From: CAUZIB01 sp963663925
GTDB taxonomy: Bacteria > Acidobacteriota > Vicinamibacteria > Vicinamibacterales > UBA8438
DNA: 64,000 bases
Assembly (NCBI GenBank): GCA_965237405.1
Contig: OZ250139.1
Coordinates: forward strand, 3,968,001 to 4,032,000
Direction of reading: 5' to 3'
Part shown: positions 8,719-18,466 of the stretch, piece after piece
Layout: every line of letters starts with the position of its first letter
Numbering within the stretch: the first letter of the stretch is position 1
Notes under the pieces: model-generated
Told to the model about the DNA's origin: nothing
The model's input: only the letters and a program-made list of their open reading frames with translations
Database searches by the model: none
Translations under genes and position numbers: made by a program

Positions 8719-8884
8719 GGTGCTTCCGCCATCAACTGTTGCTACCCCGCCCTTATCTCGTTCTAACCAAACCGCTTAGACTAGATATTCAGTACCAGAG
8801 AGGTGCCAGCGTCAAAATCGGCTGGAAGTATCTGGATGATTAGGGCTTAAGCTCTCTTCACCAACACTTGATGACGGAAGCACC
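8719..8884. mobile_element. 166-bp MITE, family B, copy 1
   Basis: A non-coding element with terminal inverted repeats starting GGTGCTTCCGCCATCAACTG on the left and GGTGCTTCCGTCATCAAG on the right (complement). An inverted near-identical copy of exactly the same length lies at 51337-51502. No transposase inside; no clear target duplication. Confidence 0.75.
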
Positions 8885-9050
8885 CATGGGGCAAGCCCTG
8901 TTGCTGAGCGATCATATGACGCCCACGTCCTAAGATGTTTGTATCTCTTCCACGTCGACACGCCCGGGCCCCTGGCAAACCCGCCTTCAGCTATGCTTGT
9001 GACACAAGCTACGTGGTGCCTACGACCGTGCGGCCACGGTCCTGCTCCCG

Positions 9051-10364
9051 ATGAAGGATCAGAGGAAGTCACCGAAGGTTCCCTCGGTTCATCTCAATCT
9101 GAACGTGCGCGGGATGACGCTGTCAGCCACGCTGGCGGTGAACGAGCAGAGTCGAGAGCTCGCAGAGTCTGGTCGTGAGGTCTTCAGGCTCGGCCTTGGT
9201 CAATCACCCTTCCCCATTCCCGAACCGGTCGTGGAAGCGTTGAAGGCCCACGCCCACAGCAAGGACTACCTCGCCGTTCAGGGGCTCCCCGCCCTACGCG
9301 AGGTGGTGGCCGACTACCATGATCGGACCCACGGGCTCAAGCGGCGTGGCGAGAATGTGCTCATCGGCCCAGGGTCGAAGGAGCTCATGTTCCTCTTGCA
9401 GATGGTGTACTACGGCGACATCGTGATTCCGACCCCGGCGTGGGTGTCGTATGCCCCGCAAGCGCGGATCATCGGGCGGCACGTGCAGTGGGTGTCGACA
9501 CAGGCGGCCAACCGCTGGCAACTAAAGCCAGGAGATCTCGATCGACTCTGCGCCAGCGACCGGGATCGACCGCGCATCGTCGTGCTCAACTACCCCCATA
9601 ACCCCACGGGTCAGAGCTACGGAGCCGACCAGCTCAAGGAGCTGGCCGACGTGGCGCGCCGGTACCAAGTGGTAATGCTTTCTGACGAGATCTACGGAGA
9701 GATCCATCACGAAGGCGGCCACGTGTCCATCGCCGAGTTCTACCCGGAGGGCACGATCATCAGCACAGGCTTAAGCAAGTGGTGCGGCGCGGGTGGCTGG
9801 CGCCTCGGGACGTTCACGTTCCCCACGAATCTGAGCTGGCTGCGCGATGCCATAGCCGCGGTGGCCAGCGAAACCTACACTGCAACGAGTGCACCCATCC
9901 AGTTCGCAGCCGTTACGGCGTTCCAGGGGGGGGCGTTCATTCGAGAGTACCTGATCCACTGTCGACGCGTCCTTCGAGCTCTCGGACGCCACTGTGCGGC
10001 CATGTTGCGCAGCGCCGAGCTCGACGTCGCTGCCCCGGTTGGTGCGTTCTATCTGTTCCCGGACTTCCGCCGTTACCAGCCCCAGCTGCGCGCCAAGGGG
10101 ATTAGTACCAGTCAGGAGCTCAGCGACCGTTTGCTGCAAGACACGGGCGTGGCGACACTTCCGGGGTACAGTTTCGGGCGGCAAGCTTCCGAGCTGACGC
10201 TTCGCATGGCGTACGTCGACTTCGACGGATCGGCGGCGTTGAAGGCCGCCGCCAGGTCTGATCCAAACCAGGAATTGGACGCCACGTTCCTCCGGAGTTA
10301 CTGTCCGAAGGTGCTCGAAGCTATGGACCGCGTCACGAGTTGGCTTGGACAGGCCCCACGCTAG
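9051..10364 (+). CDS. PLP-dependent aminotransferase, class I/II
   Basis: 437 residues, fold type I. Visible active-site features are N184 in HNPTG, D212 in LSDEIY, the PLP lysine K243 in GLSKWCGAGGW and R251 nearby. Family similarity starts near MTLSATLAV, so the ATG at 9114 is an alternative start. It transfers amino groups between amino and keto acids. It is divergently oriented from the KamA-family enzyme with a MITE between them, so shared regulation may have been disturbed. Confidence 0.85.
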   Translation: MKDQRKSPKVPSVHLNLNVRGMTLSATLAVNEQSRELAESGREVFRLGLGQSPFPIPEPVVEALKAHAHSKDYLAVQGLPALREVVADYHDRTHGLKRRGENVLIGPGSKELMFLLQMVYYGDIVIPTPAWVSYAPQARIIGRHVQWVSTQAANRWQLKPGDLDRLCASDRDRPRIVVLNYPHNPTGQSYGADQLKELADVARRYQVVMLSDEIYGEIHHEGGHVSIAEFYPEGTIISTGLSKWCGAGGWRLGTFTFPTNLSWLRDAIAAVASETYTATSAPIQFAAVTAFQGGAFIREYLIHCRRVLRALGRHCAAMLRSAELDVAAPVGAFYLFPDFRRYQPQLRAKGISTSQELSDRLLQDTGVATLPGYSFGRQASELTLRMAYVDFDGSAALKAAARSDPNQELDATFLRSYCPKVLEAMDRVTSWLGQAPR

Positions 10365-10563
10365 CTCCGTGGCGGCGCCACACATCTCGTGAAACAGGCC
10401 AACGATCGGTACATCGTCACGCTCGCCCTTGCGGCAGCGACGATCCTGGTCTAGAGCGCTGGATCGCAGAGCTAACCATCAGAAGTGTCTGTTTCGCCAT
10501 CAACTCTACGCTTGATTGAGAAGTAGTTCATGAGCAAGTAGTCCCACGTGGTTTTAGCTAAAG
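10365..10563. other. Intergenic; no gene supported
   Basis: A 22-codon GTG frame at 10389-10455 with a hydrophobic stretch ends at TAG and may be the relic of a signal peptide. Nothing else seen before the IS6-family end at 10564. Confidence 0.3.
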
Positions 10564-11160
10564 GGTTCTGTTGCAAGGTTTGGGATCACGCGCGAGAATC
10601 CGTTGGGTGGACCTCGTTACGCGGCCAATCCGAACACCTTGTGGATCAGCTGCGTCTGCCCGACCACGTCGCCCTTCGCCATCCATCGCGCCTGTCCCTT
10701 GCGGAGCGCATGCATGATCTCGATGCCGCGCAAGGTCCGCCACGCCGTGGTGAATCGCTTGAAGCCCAGCATCGGCCGGGTGCGGCGTTTGATGAATCGG
10801 TGGTCCTGCTCGATGATGTTGTTCAGATACTTGCATTGGCGAAGATTCGAACGCGGTCGGACGAGTCCCTCGTGTCGGACGGCCTCGAACGCGACCGGGT
10901 AGGCGGGGTTCTTGTCCACGGTCACCACGCGAGGGGGCGTCGTATGAGCCGCGCCTAACGTCTTGCGGAAGAACGCGATGGCCGCCTTCCTGTCGCGCGT
11001 CGCTCGCAGCAAGAAATCCAGGGTATCGCCGTTGGAATCGACGCCACGGTAGAGATACGTCCAGGCCCCGGCGACACGCACGTACGTCTCGTCGATCCGA
11101 TACGAGTCGTTGGTGCGCCTGTGGGTGGCGAATTCGTAGGAATCCGACATCGTTCGATCT
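10564..11160 (-). mobile_element. Truncated IS6/IS240-type element
   Basis: The terminal repeat GGTTCTGTTGCAAGG (10564-10578) is the classic IS6-family end. The far end is missing; the element meets another transposase locus near 11160-11300. Confidence 0.7.
10617..11150 (-). pseudogene. IS6/IS240-type transposase lacking N-terminus
   Basis: 177 residues carrying the whole DDE core: D in RIDETYVRV, D in VVTVDKNPAY and E in NIIEQDHRFIK. The N-terminal helix-turn-helix is absent, so the copy is probably inactive. It is distinct from the shorter IS6-like elements at 1284 and 43959. Confidence 0.8.
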
Positions 11161-11306
11161 TCGGGTCCCGTGAGCCGGGAGTCCCCCGCGAAGTTGTCGC
11201 GATGGCATGAGTAAGGCGTGCAGCTGACGCACGGCCCTGCTGTGTCGCGATAGACGTCGAACGCGGGCGCGTCGACCCGCTCGCCACCGTCTTCGCTGGT
11301 CAGATG

Positions 11307-12380
11307 TCACGCCGCGATCGGCGTCTGATAGAGACCACGGCAATGCGCGTCCCATCGGTAGCGGTCGAGCCGTGCGACATCCTTTCGTATCGGGACGGGC
11401 GTCCGCCCGTCCAACGACGCATGGGCCCGATGCGCATTGTAGAAGTCCTGGAAGGCCACCAGTTTGTCTTCCAAGTCCGACGCAGACCAGAACAGCAGCT
11501 GATCCACGCATGCTCGTCGCAGCGTGCCGATCAACCGTTCGACAAACGGATGCGACAGCGGCACATACGGCACACTCTTCACCTCGGTCACCTGCAGCAC
11601 CCGCAGGTTGGCGCACCATTGGTGAAACCGATACAGCGGGTCGTGGTCGGAGCTGAGGCGCTTCGGACGCGAGAGCCCTCGAATCGCATGGTTGAACATA
11701 CGGCACAGGGCCCGGCCATCCACGGTTCCAGCATGGATGCCAAAGCCGACGATCTGCCGCGTGTATTGGTCCATCACCACCAGCACCCAATGGCTTCGCA
11801 GGGTCGCCGACTCGCACCGGAACAGGTCGATGCTCCACAGGCTATCTTTCGCATGCCCCAGGAATGTCAGCCAGGACGGACCACCCGAGCGGGGGGCCGG
11901 TCGATAGTGCGTGGCGAGCACTCGGCGCACCACGTCCTTGTCGATGTCGACCGCAAAGGCGAGCGCGATCTGTTGGGCGATCCGCGGACAGCCCCACCTG
12001 GGGTTGCGCCGCTTCATGTCGACGATGGCGTCGACCAGTGCTTTGGACGGTCCTTGGGGGCCGGTGCGACGGCGCGTGGGTGAAAACAGCCAGCGGTACT
12101 TGCGGGTGCGCAGAGCCCGATGGAACTCCAGGATCGTCGACGGTCTCAGCACGATCGCTGAGCGAATCACCCGGGCCGGGCGCATGAACAGTGCACACAC
12201 GCCGGCGAGGATCCGATCCGACGCGCAGAGATTCGGCGCCCGGTGCCGCGAGCGATTCAGAATGAGCAGTGGCTGCTTGACCAAGACCGATTCAGCCACG
12301 ACAGACCGCAGGCCGCCGGGGCCCATCAGCCGGGCCAGGGTGGCGATCAGGTGCACCAGCAGGATGATCGGGTCGCGCAT
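11307..12380 (-). CDS. rve-integrase-core transposase (IS481/IS3-like), lineage C
   Basis: 357 residues, full length. N-terminal helical region, then the integrase core with D (SLWSIDLFRC), D (SSDHDPLY) and E (PFVERLIGTL). It resembles but clearly differs from the multicopy transposase at 34553-35644. It may be active. Element ends not determined: the left side runs into the truncated IS6 element and the right side into a broken phage-type gene near 12420. Confidence 0.8.
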   Translation of the reverse strand: MRDPIILLVHLIATLARLMGPGGLRSVVAESVLVKQPLLILNRSRHRAPNLCASDRILAGVCALFMRPARVIRSAIVLRPSTILEFHRALRTRKYRWLFSPTRRRTGPQGPSKALVDAIVDMKRRNPRWGCPRIAQQIALAFAVDIDKDVVRRVLATHYRPAPRSGGPSWLTFLGHAKDSLWSIDLFRCESATLRSHWVLVVMDQYTRQIVGFGIHAGTVDGRALCRMFNHAIRGLSRPKRLSSDHDPLYRFHQWCANLRVLQVTEVKSVPYVPLSHPFVERLIGTLRRACVDQLLFWSASDLEDKLVAFQDFYNAHRAHASLDGRTPVPIRKDVARLDRYRWDAHCRGLYQTPIAA

Positions 12381-12452
12381 CGGAACATCCTAGCGACCAC
12401 TCCCAGGATCACCAAACTTGATAATCTCAACGGATTGCGGGCTGAGTAGTAA

Positions 12453-12884
12453 TTCGCCACCCACACGCTGCGGAACGACATCCAGGCCAGCAGGCATGAC
12501 CCCGACTATTGGGAGGCACTGGATGGCATCGCGGTGTGGCATCACGAACAGGGCCTGCCGTTTCCCGCGCCGCTGGCCGCGTGGGCGATCCAGCGTCACT
12601 TGGGAGAGCTGACGACCCCGCCGAAGCCTCAAGGTGACCAGGGGCGCCCCGCCTATGCGCAGGCGAATCGGAACCTCGCGATCGCCGAGGTGTTTAACTT
12701 GCTCGGGTATCTGGGCCTGCACGGAAAGTTGGTGCGCTACCACGCAATCGGGGCGGTGTTCGGGTGTAGTGAGGACACCGTGAGGAAAGGCATCAAGACC
12801 CATGCCCGTTGTTGGACGGGCGCGCTTCCCCGCCCGTGGGAATGCTGGCCGCCGCCCAGGCGCAAACGCCGTTCCCCGCGCTAG
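12453..12884 (+). pseudogene. 5'-truncated phage-type protein of unknown function
   Basis: An open frame without a proper start reads LRNDIQASRHDPDYWEALDG and continues for about 140 residues. A C-terminal segment (AIGAVFGCSEDTVRKGI) resembles a helix-turn-helix. It sits directly before the ParB-methyltransferase gene. The upstream transposase locus probably removed its start. Confidence 0.45.
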
Positions 12885-12982
12885 CCGCGTCATCGATGGA
12901 AACGATCCGGCGGATCGTTTCCATCGATTTCCGGCGGTCCTGCGGCACGATGTGGTTCACGGAACACATCCAGGAGGTGGTT

Positions 12983-14290
12983 ATGTCCGAGCCGCAGATC
13001 ACGCATCGCCCGTTGGCCACGCTCACCCCGTGGGCCCGCAATGCCCGTACCCATTCCACGAAGCAGATCCGACAGATCGCCGCCAGTATCCGGCAGTTCG
13101 GCTTCACCGCGCCGGTGCTGATCGACGAGGCGGGGACCATCCTGGCCGGTCACGGGCGCGTGGCCGCGGCGACACTCCTCGGCATGACCGAGGTGCCCTG
13201 TCTGCAGATCGAGCACTTGAGCGAGGCCCAGAAGCGCGCCTATGTCCTCGCCGACAACAAACTCGCGCTCAATGCCAACTGGGACGAGGACCTGCTCGCC
13301 ACTGAACTGGGGGCACTGTTGGCCACGGACCTCGACCTCGACCTCGACATCGGCGTCACGGGCTTCTCGATCCCAGAGGTCGACGCCCTCCTGGCGACCG
13401 TCGCCCCCGAGGAGCCGGATGACCCAGCCGACGAGGCCCTCCCGGACGCCGCCCCCGCCCGGGTCCACCGGGGCGAGGTCTGGCAGCTCGGGGCGCACCG
13501 GCTGATCTGTGGCGATGTGCGCGACCCGGCCGTGCTCCCCGCCCTGATGGCGGGCGAGCAGGCCCGCCTGGTCTTCACCGATCCGCCCTACAACGTCCCG
13601 ATCGACGGGCATGCCGGCGGCTTGGGCCGCATCAAACACCGCGAGTTCGCCATGGCCGCCGGGGAGATGAGCCGTGAGGCATTCACCGCGTTTCTGCAGC
13701 AGGCGCTCGCGCCGCTGGCCGCGCACAGTGTCGAGGGGTCGATCCACTACGTCTGCATGGATTGGCGCCATCTGCCCGAGGTCCTCGCGGCGGGCGAGGC
13801 CGTCTTCACGGAACTCAAGAACCTCGTCGTCTGGGTCAAGGACAACGGCGGGATGGGCACCTTCTATCGCTCGCGCCACGAGCTTATCCTCGTCTTCAAG
13901 CACGGGACCGCCCCGCACTGCAACACCTTCGAGCTGGGCCAACATGGCCGCTACCGCACCAACGTGTGGCAGTACCGCGGCGTCAACACCCGGCGGGCGG
14001 GCCGCATGGCGGATCTCGTCCTGCACCCGACGGTCAAGCCGGTGCACCTGATCGCGGACGCCCTCCGCGACGTCTCGGGCCGGGGCGAGATCGTGCTCGA
14101 TGGGTTCGGCGGTTCCGGCTCGACCCTGATCGCCGCGGAAAAGACCGGCCGGCGAGCCCGCCTCTGCGAGATCGACCCCGTCTATTGCGACCGCATCCTC
14201 GCCCGCTGGGAGACCTATACCAACGATGATGCCGCGCGGCTGGAGGCCGGGGGGCCCGCGGCCGCGGGCAGCCAGGCGGTGGCGCCATGA
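12983..14290 (+). CDS. ParB-domain DNA methyltransferase (phage type)
   Basis: 435 residues. Residues about 5-95 are a ParB/Srx-like domain (GHGRVAAATLLG, ADNKLALN). Residues 165-430 are an N4/N6-type methyltransferase with DPPYN at 200-204 (target-base motif) and DGFGGSGST near 393-401 (SAM motif). Fusions of this kind are common in phages and mobile elements. AGGAGGT before the ATG at 12983 decides the start. The stop overlaps the next gene by four bases (ATGA), implying an operon with DUF5681. It is related to but distinct from the protein at 28298-29605. Confidence 0.88.
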   Translation: MSEPQITHRPLATLTPWARNARTHSTKQIRQIAASIRQFGFTAPVLIDEAGTILAGHGRVAAATLLGMTEVPCLQIEHLSEAQKRAYVLADNKLALNANWDEDLLATELGALLATDLDLDLDIGVTGFSIPEVDALLATVAPEEPDDPADEALPDAAPARVHRGEVWQLGAHRLICGDVRDPAVLPALMAGEQARLVFTDPPYNVPIDGHAGGLGRIKHREFAMAAGEMSREAFTAFLQQALAPLAAHSVEGSIHYVCMDWRHLPEVLAAGEAVFTELKNLVVWVKDNGGMGTFYRSRHELILVFKHGTAPHCNTFELGQHGRYRTNVWQYRGVNTRRAGRMADLVLHPTVKPVHLIADALRDVSGRGEIVLDGFGGSGSTLIAAEKTGRRARLCEIDPVYCDRILARWETYTNDDAARLEAGGPAAAGSQAVAP

Positions 14291-14724
14291 GCCGCGCCTG
14301 CCGGGGACTCCGCCGCCCGCGGCCTCACCCGACCGTCGGCTACGGCCACCCGCCCGAGGCGCATCGCTTCCCGCCAGGCCAGTCCGGGAATCCGCGCGGC
14401 CGCCCAAAGGGCACCACGTCCAAGACACCCGCGCAGCCGCCCGATCGGCTGACGCAGATCGTGCTCGAGGAAGCGTCTCGCCTGATCACCGTGCGGGAGG
14501 GAGATCGCACGGTCACCCTGTCGATGCAGCAGGCGATCATCCGCAGACTGGCCGTCGACGCCGTCAAGGGCGACCCGCGGGCCCAACGGCTCTTTACCGA
14601 GATGCTGACCATCAGCGAGGACGAGGTGCCGCGCACGGCGGAGCAGCCCAGGCGCACCTTTGAGATCGTCATCGTGGACCCCAAAGCTCGCCAGGCCGAT
14701 GACAACTCCGAGGAGGGCTCGTGA
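14287..14724 (+). CDS. DUF5681-domain protein, probable small-terminase-type gene
   Basis: 145 residues. The segment FPPGQSGNPRGRPKG (about 28-42) is the hallmark of DUF5681, found next to terminase genes in phages and gene-transfer-like loci. The rest is helical with QQAIIRRLAVDAVKGDPRA. Translationally coupled to the methyltransferase. In this family position it likely helps DNA recognition for packaging (inference from context). Confidence 0.8.
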   Translation: MSRACRGLRRPRPHPTVGYGHPPEAHRFPPGQSGNPRGRPKGTTSKTPAQPPDRLTQIVLEEASRLITVREGDRTVTLSMQQAIIRRLAVDAVKGDPRAQRLFTEMLTISEDEVPRTAEQPRRTFEIVIVDPKARQADDNSEEGS

Positions 14725-14754
14725 CGGGCCCCGCTCTCCCCAGACGGTCGGTGA

Positions 14755-14967
14755 TCAGGCGTCGCGGCACGTGCCCGCGGGTTCTTCACTCACGTGCGAA
14801 AGAAGCGCACCGGGGCGTGCCGATGCCGTCGCGGGTGAGCGGAGGAGGTCAAGGACGTCACCGTCCTCATCCACGGCGCGCCGCAAGTACTGTTGGCGAT
14901 GCTGGCTCGTGACAAACAACTCGTCGAGATGCCAGGGGTCTCCAGCCGGTCGAGCAGGTAGTGGCAA
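14755..14967 (-). pseudogene. Decayed IS6-family transposase fragment
   Basis: Minus-strand reading gives PWHLDELFVTSQHRQQYLRR and VDEDGDVLDLL, matching the first catalytic region of the IS6-like transposases, then loses frame. Both ends missing. Confidence 0.65.
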
Positions 14968-15023
14968 TTGCGCCTTACTACTGTTCTACTTCTCGTCCAG
15001 ACAAACCCTTGCTCCAGGGGTTG

Positions 15024-16145
15024 TTAAAATGCGCGCGCGTCAAGAACTGTTTGTGTGTTCGGGTCGTAGACGCACCAATACGACGCTTGCCGCCACGCAC
15101 CGAAGACATTTTGAAGCTTGATTCTCGACCCGTGATACGTGAGGGTTCTGGCTCTGCTCTTTCGCCAAGCGAAGCGGTCGAATTTGGACTCAAGCCACCC
15201 ATCCGTCCATTCGTAGTCGTACAGGGCGAGTTCTTCAATCGCCAACTGACAAGGCCGCGTCGCCCGCAAGCTGTGTTTGTCGCCCCAACACTGCAAATCG
15301 GCACGGCAAGCCACGTCTGCAAGTTTGGCTTGCTCTTCCTCGGTGAGTTCGCCTTTCGTTCTCAAGTCGTCCGGTAACTCCATGGTTTTCCTAGGCCATG
15401 TAGCCTCAGCAAATCCAAGCATCTCAGCACGCACGGCCTCGGCGGTCATGCTGTGTTTGTCAGCGAGGAATTGGTAAAGACGCGGTTCGTCCACAAGCCC
15501 GTCAGCATCCTTGAAACGATCGCTGTTGGCGCCCCAATCTTTCCTGATGACCAACTGCGTCGCTGTGATGACCCCGTCCGACGCGGCCGCGTCGGTCCAC
15601 ATGTCGCCCGTGCAATCCGACCCGCTCATCCCGCACCCGTCCGGCGCATAGCTAATCCTCGCCATGGCGATGGGGCCTTCGGCCGTGTCGAATGGCAAGA
15701 GAAACGCCGACAGAAACTGCGGGTAGCTCTGTCGGTGGACATGGATAGCCGCCTCCATGAGCGTGGCGATGCGCGCTTCAGGCGTCTGTGCCATTGGCGC
15801 GACGATCCAGAGATGGCGTCGGATGCGAATGGACGAGCTGATGTCCTCTTCCCGAACAACCGTGTATGCGTGAGCCGTCCAATCAGGCTCAGGGACTATG
15901 GCCGGACGTTCATCCGCTGTCGCGACTCCGGTGGGGTTGTTCATCCCGCTATCAGTCCCCTCAGTCGAGTCGTCCGATGGCAATAGGCTGCCGCCCGCAA
16001 CGGCAAGCACGACGGAGAGTGCCCAGACCGCAACAGACATTTTTCGGTGTGGTAGTTGTGCCCAAGTCGGATTGATGAGCCCAACCACGGCCCACAAAAA
16101 CACACCGAAAGAGAGGAACACGAGAATAGTACCGATGCCTGCCAA
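15024..16145 (-). CDS. Membrane-anchored protein of unknown function
   Basis: 373 residues. Two hydrophobic segments at the N-terminus (about 5-25 and 38-56) anchor a large soluble domain. The C-terminal ~75 residues (YDYEWTDGWLESKFDRF, GAWRQASYWCVYDPNTQ, VLDARAF) match a domain I recognise from plasmid and phage hypothetical proteins; no function known to me. The central part contains paired cysteines (DGCGMSGSDCTGD). It lies inside the phage-like block but on the opposite strand. Confidence 0.6.
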   Translation of the reverse strand: MAGIGTILVFLSFGVFLWAVVGLINPTWAQLPHRKMSVAVWALSVVLAVAGGSLLPSDDSTEGTDSGMNNPTGVATADERPAIVPEPDWTAHAYTVVREEDISSSIRIRRHLWIVAPMAQTPEARIATLMEAAIHVHRQSYPQFLSAFLLPFDTAEGPIAMARISYAPDGCGMSGSDCTGDMWTDAAASDGVITATQLVIRKDWGANSDRFKDADGLVDEPRLYQFLADKHSMTAEAVRAEMLGFAEATWPRKTMELPDDLRTKGELTEEEQAKLADVACRADLQCWGDKHSLRATRPCQLAIEELALYDYEWTDGWLESKFDRFAWRKSRARTLTYHGSRIKLQNVFGAWRQASYWCVYDPNTQTVLDARAF

Positions 16146-16552
16146 GACGACTCTCCTGTGAGCGCTACTCTACGAGGCGCAGCTGCGACGGCGCGATCAC
16201 GGGCGGCGAGAACCTGTCGCCGGCACTGTGGACCAATGACCAGCTCTGCGCCACGCTACAGCGCTACCGCTTTCCTCCGAGCGTGTCAGGTCGCGCCGCG
16301 CGCCACGCCGCACGCATGCGTGTCGCTCGGCATCCTCCAAGCCCCGCGTGGCGTGCCTCAGATACGCACTGGCACCCTTCACCGTCCAGGCATCGCTCCG
16401 GCTCCGGGTGACTCGCGGCCGACGGCTCTGGGTGCGGCTCGCGCGCGTCCCCCGTGCGGCGGCAACGCCGGCATCGCAATCCGTGGTGACGATAAATCGA
16501 TTGTTACGATTAGTCAACTGACACCACGCACACCCGCCGCGACCATGCCCCC
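16146..16552. other. No gene recognised; AT-rich segment before XRE gene
   Basis: About 400 bp with only low-quality frames. Just before the XRE gene, near 16489-16517, is an AT-rich stretch with AATCGATT and related half-sites that might be an operator for that regulator. Not proven. Confidence 0.3.
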
Positions 16553-16783
16553 ATGGCAACTCGGCGGCGACGGCGCGAGACGGCGGCCACCGCCCTCGGC
16601 CAACGTGTGCGGGCGCTGCGGCACGCCCGCGGCTGGTCCCAAGAGCAACTGGCCGACGCCGCCGAGCTGGACCGGAGCTATATCGGAGGGATCGAGGTCG
16701 GCGCGCGGAACCCCTCGCTCCAGGCGCTCGTCAAGCTGGCCAGGGCCTTCCGGGTCGGGCTCGCGGACCTGTTCCCCGCGTGA
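16553..16783 (+). CDS. XRE-family transcriptional regulator
   Basis: 76 residues, essentially one Cro/C1-type helix-turn-helix (ALGQRVRALRHARGWSQEQL then LDRSYIGGIEVGARNPSL). The size fits controller-type or phage repressor proteins. It overlaps a DUF5681 remnant by four bases and precedes integrase copy 2, so it may control the cassette. Confidence 0.8.
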   Translation: MATRRRRRETAATALGQRVRALRHARGWSQEQLADAAELDRSYIGGIEVGARNPSLQALVKLARAFRVGLADLFPA

Positions 16784-17049
16784 CCGCGAGCCGGTCGCAG
16801 GCCACTGCCTCGCCGCCCGCTCGCCAGATCCCCGTCCGTGACAGGGAGCGCATGGGCACGCTGCCGATCACGCAGGCGATCATCCGCGGACTGTTCCTCG
16901 CCGTGGCCACGGGCGACCCGCGGGCCCCACGGCTCTTTACCGAGAGGCCCCAGGACACCACCAGCCCCGTCCCGCAGCCGGCGGGCATCGCACAACACCA
17001 GCGCCCACGGGCGCAGAGCCGATGCCCCGACGCGGCTGACTGCGCGTGA
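16780..17049 (+). pseudogene. DUF5681 remnant
   Basis: The segment ITQAIIRGLFLAVATGDPRA followed by PRLFTER aligns with the helical part of the DUF5681 protein at 14287-14724, but the diagnostic GQSGNPRGRPKG motif is missing and the tail is unrelated. Confidence 0.6.
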
Positions 17050-17183
17050 CGGCCCTCGGGGCCCGTCGGCATCCCGCGGTGTGGCCGGGAGCGACGCGAC
17101 GGGACCGCCGGCAGGGCGAGGATCCGGTCGTCCGACCATCGAGCGCGTACCTTGCCCGGCACATCGCCGTCCCTTCGCCTCCG

Positions 17184-17223
17184 CAGATTCTCCTTCCCTG
17201 TGCGGCCCGCCAGAGCGAATGTG
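17184..17223 (+). promoter_or_regulatory. Conserved leader inverted repeat before integrase copy 2
   Basis: CAGATTC and GAATGTG arms, with the same intervening sequence as the perfect repeats before integrase copies 1 and 3. One arm base differs here. Putative binding site. Confidence 0.35.
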
Positions 17224-17270
17224 GACCGACGGCCGCCGCCCGTGGCGGCCAGGCAGGAGGACTCGCGTCC

Positions 17271-18300
17271 ATGGACCCACACGAGACCACGCGGCCAGCC
17301 CACTCCGACGTTCCCCCCCGCAACGGCGCCGCCGCCGCGCACGTTCGGCCCCCAGGGGCCGACCCTGGGCGATCTCATCGACGCCTACCTCCAGGACTAC
17401 CAGGTCCGGCAGTTCCGGTCCCAGAGCACCGCCCGCGGCCGGACCGCCCATCTCGCCGCGTGCTTCGGCCGCGCCGCACGGGCCGCCGCGTTGACCACCT
17501 ATCAGATTCGCCAGTATCAACTCGCCCGGCGCGCCGCCGGGGCGGCCACCGGCACCATCAACCGCGAGACCTCGGCGCTCCACCGCATGTGCACCCTCGC
17601 TGTTCACTGGGGCTGGCTCGACACCGTGCCCGGCTTCCCCGACCGCCTCCGCGAGAACCCCCCCCGCCAGGGCTTCTTCGAGCACCCCGAATACCTCGCC
17701 GTCCGCGCCCATCTGCCCGCCCCGTGGCAGGACATCCTCGACCTCGCTTACTACTCGGGCTGGCGGAAACAGGAGATCCTCGGCCTCACCTGGGAGGAGA
17801 TCGACGAGGCCGGCGGCGTCATCCGCCTCTCGCCCGCGCGCTCGAAGACGCTGGTGGGACGGATTCTCCCGATCTCGGCGCCCATCGCCGAGGCCTTAGC
17901 GCGACGGCGGGCGCGCCGTGATCCCGACAGCCCGCTGGTCTTCCACCGCGACGGCATCCCCATCCGCCGCTGGCGCACCGCGTGGCGCACGGCCTGTCAG
18001 GCCGCCGGGGTGCCGACCCGCTTCCTCCACGACTGCCGCCGCACCGCCGCCCGCAACCTGATCCGCGCGAACGTTCCCGAGCGGGTTGCCATGCTCCTGA
18101 CCGGGCACAAGAGCCGGGCGATCTTCGACCGCTACAACATCATTCACGAGCAGGAACTGCTCGAGGCCGGGGATCAGCTGGTCGCCTATCTGGCGCAACA
18201 GGCGCAGGCGGCACCGGCCCGTCGCCGGCTCCACGCGGCCGACCCCGCTGCGTCGCGCACCGCCTCGCCCCTCCGCCTCGTGCGACCCGGCACCGCGTAA
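17271..18300 (+). CDS. Tyrosine recombinase / integrase, copy 2 (N-terminal frameshift)
   Basis: Nearly the same protein as copy 1 with all catalytic residues (R in SGWRKQE, HDCRR, TGHK, FDRYNI). The natural ATG at 17271, with CAGGAGG upstream, encodes MDPHETTRP as expected, but a seven-C run at 17313-17319 throws the frame: the catalytic frame joins only after it (APPPRTFGPQGP). Either slippage restores it, the copy is dead, or the C count is an assembly error. Confidence 0.75.
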
Positions 18301-18396
18301 GGGCGCGCGCTGGCCCCCTGCCCCCGGCTCGCAGTCTGCGGGCCGGGGGGCGGCGGGGGGCCGGACACCGCCCGTCGGTGCGCCGCGACTCGCGCC

Positions 18397-18423
18397 CGGG
18401 CCACAGGTACGAGCCGGCCCGCG
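18397..18423 (+). repeat. 27-nt motif downstream of integrase copy 2
   Basis: Second occurrence of the motif at 5138-5164, with two differences; outer CGGGCC/GGCCCG can pair. Confidence 0.4.
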
Positions 18424-18466
18424 TCTAAACCTAAGATTCTACGTAGCCCGGTCACGGCGCGCGTTC

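Noticed and set aside
10389..10455. 22-codon GTG frame with hydrophobic stretch
   Set aside because: Too short and without ribosome site; at most a signal-peptide relic.
12890..14428. 512-codon minus-strand frame opposite the ParB-methyltransferase
   Set aside because: Antisense shadow; the plus strand carries clear methyltransferase motifs and a ribosome site.
16480..16552. C-box type operators for the XRE protein, implying a restriction-modification controller
   Set aside because: AT-rich half-sites exist, but no convincing symmetric pair and no restriction endonuclease gene nearby.
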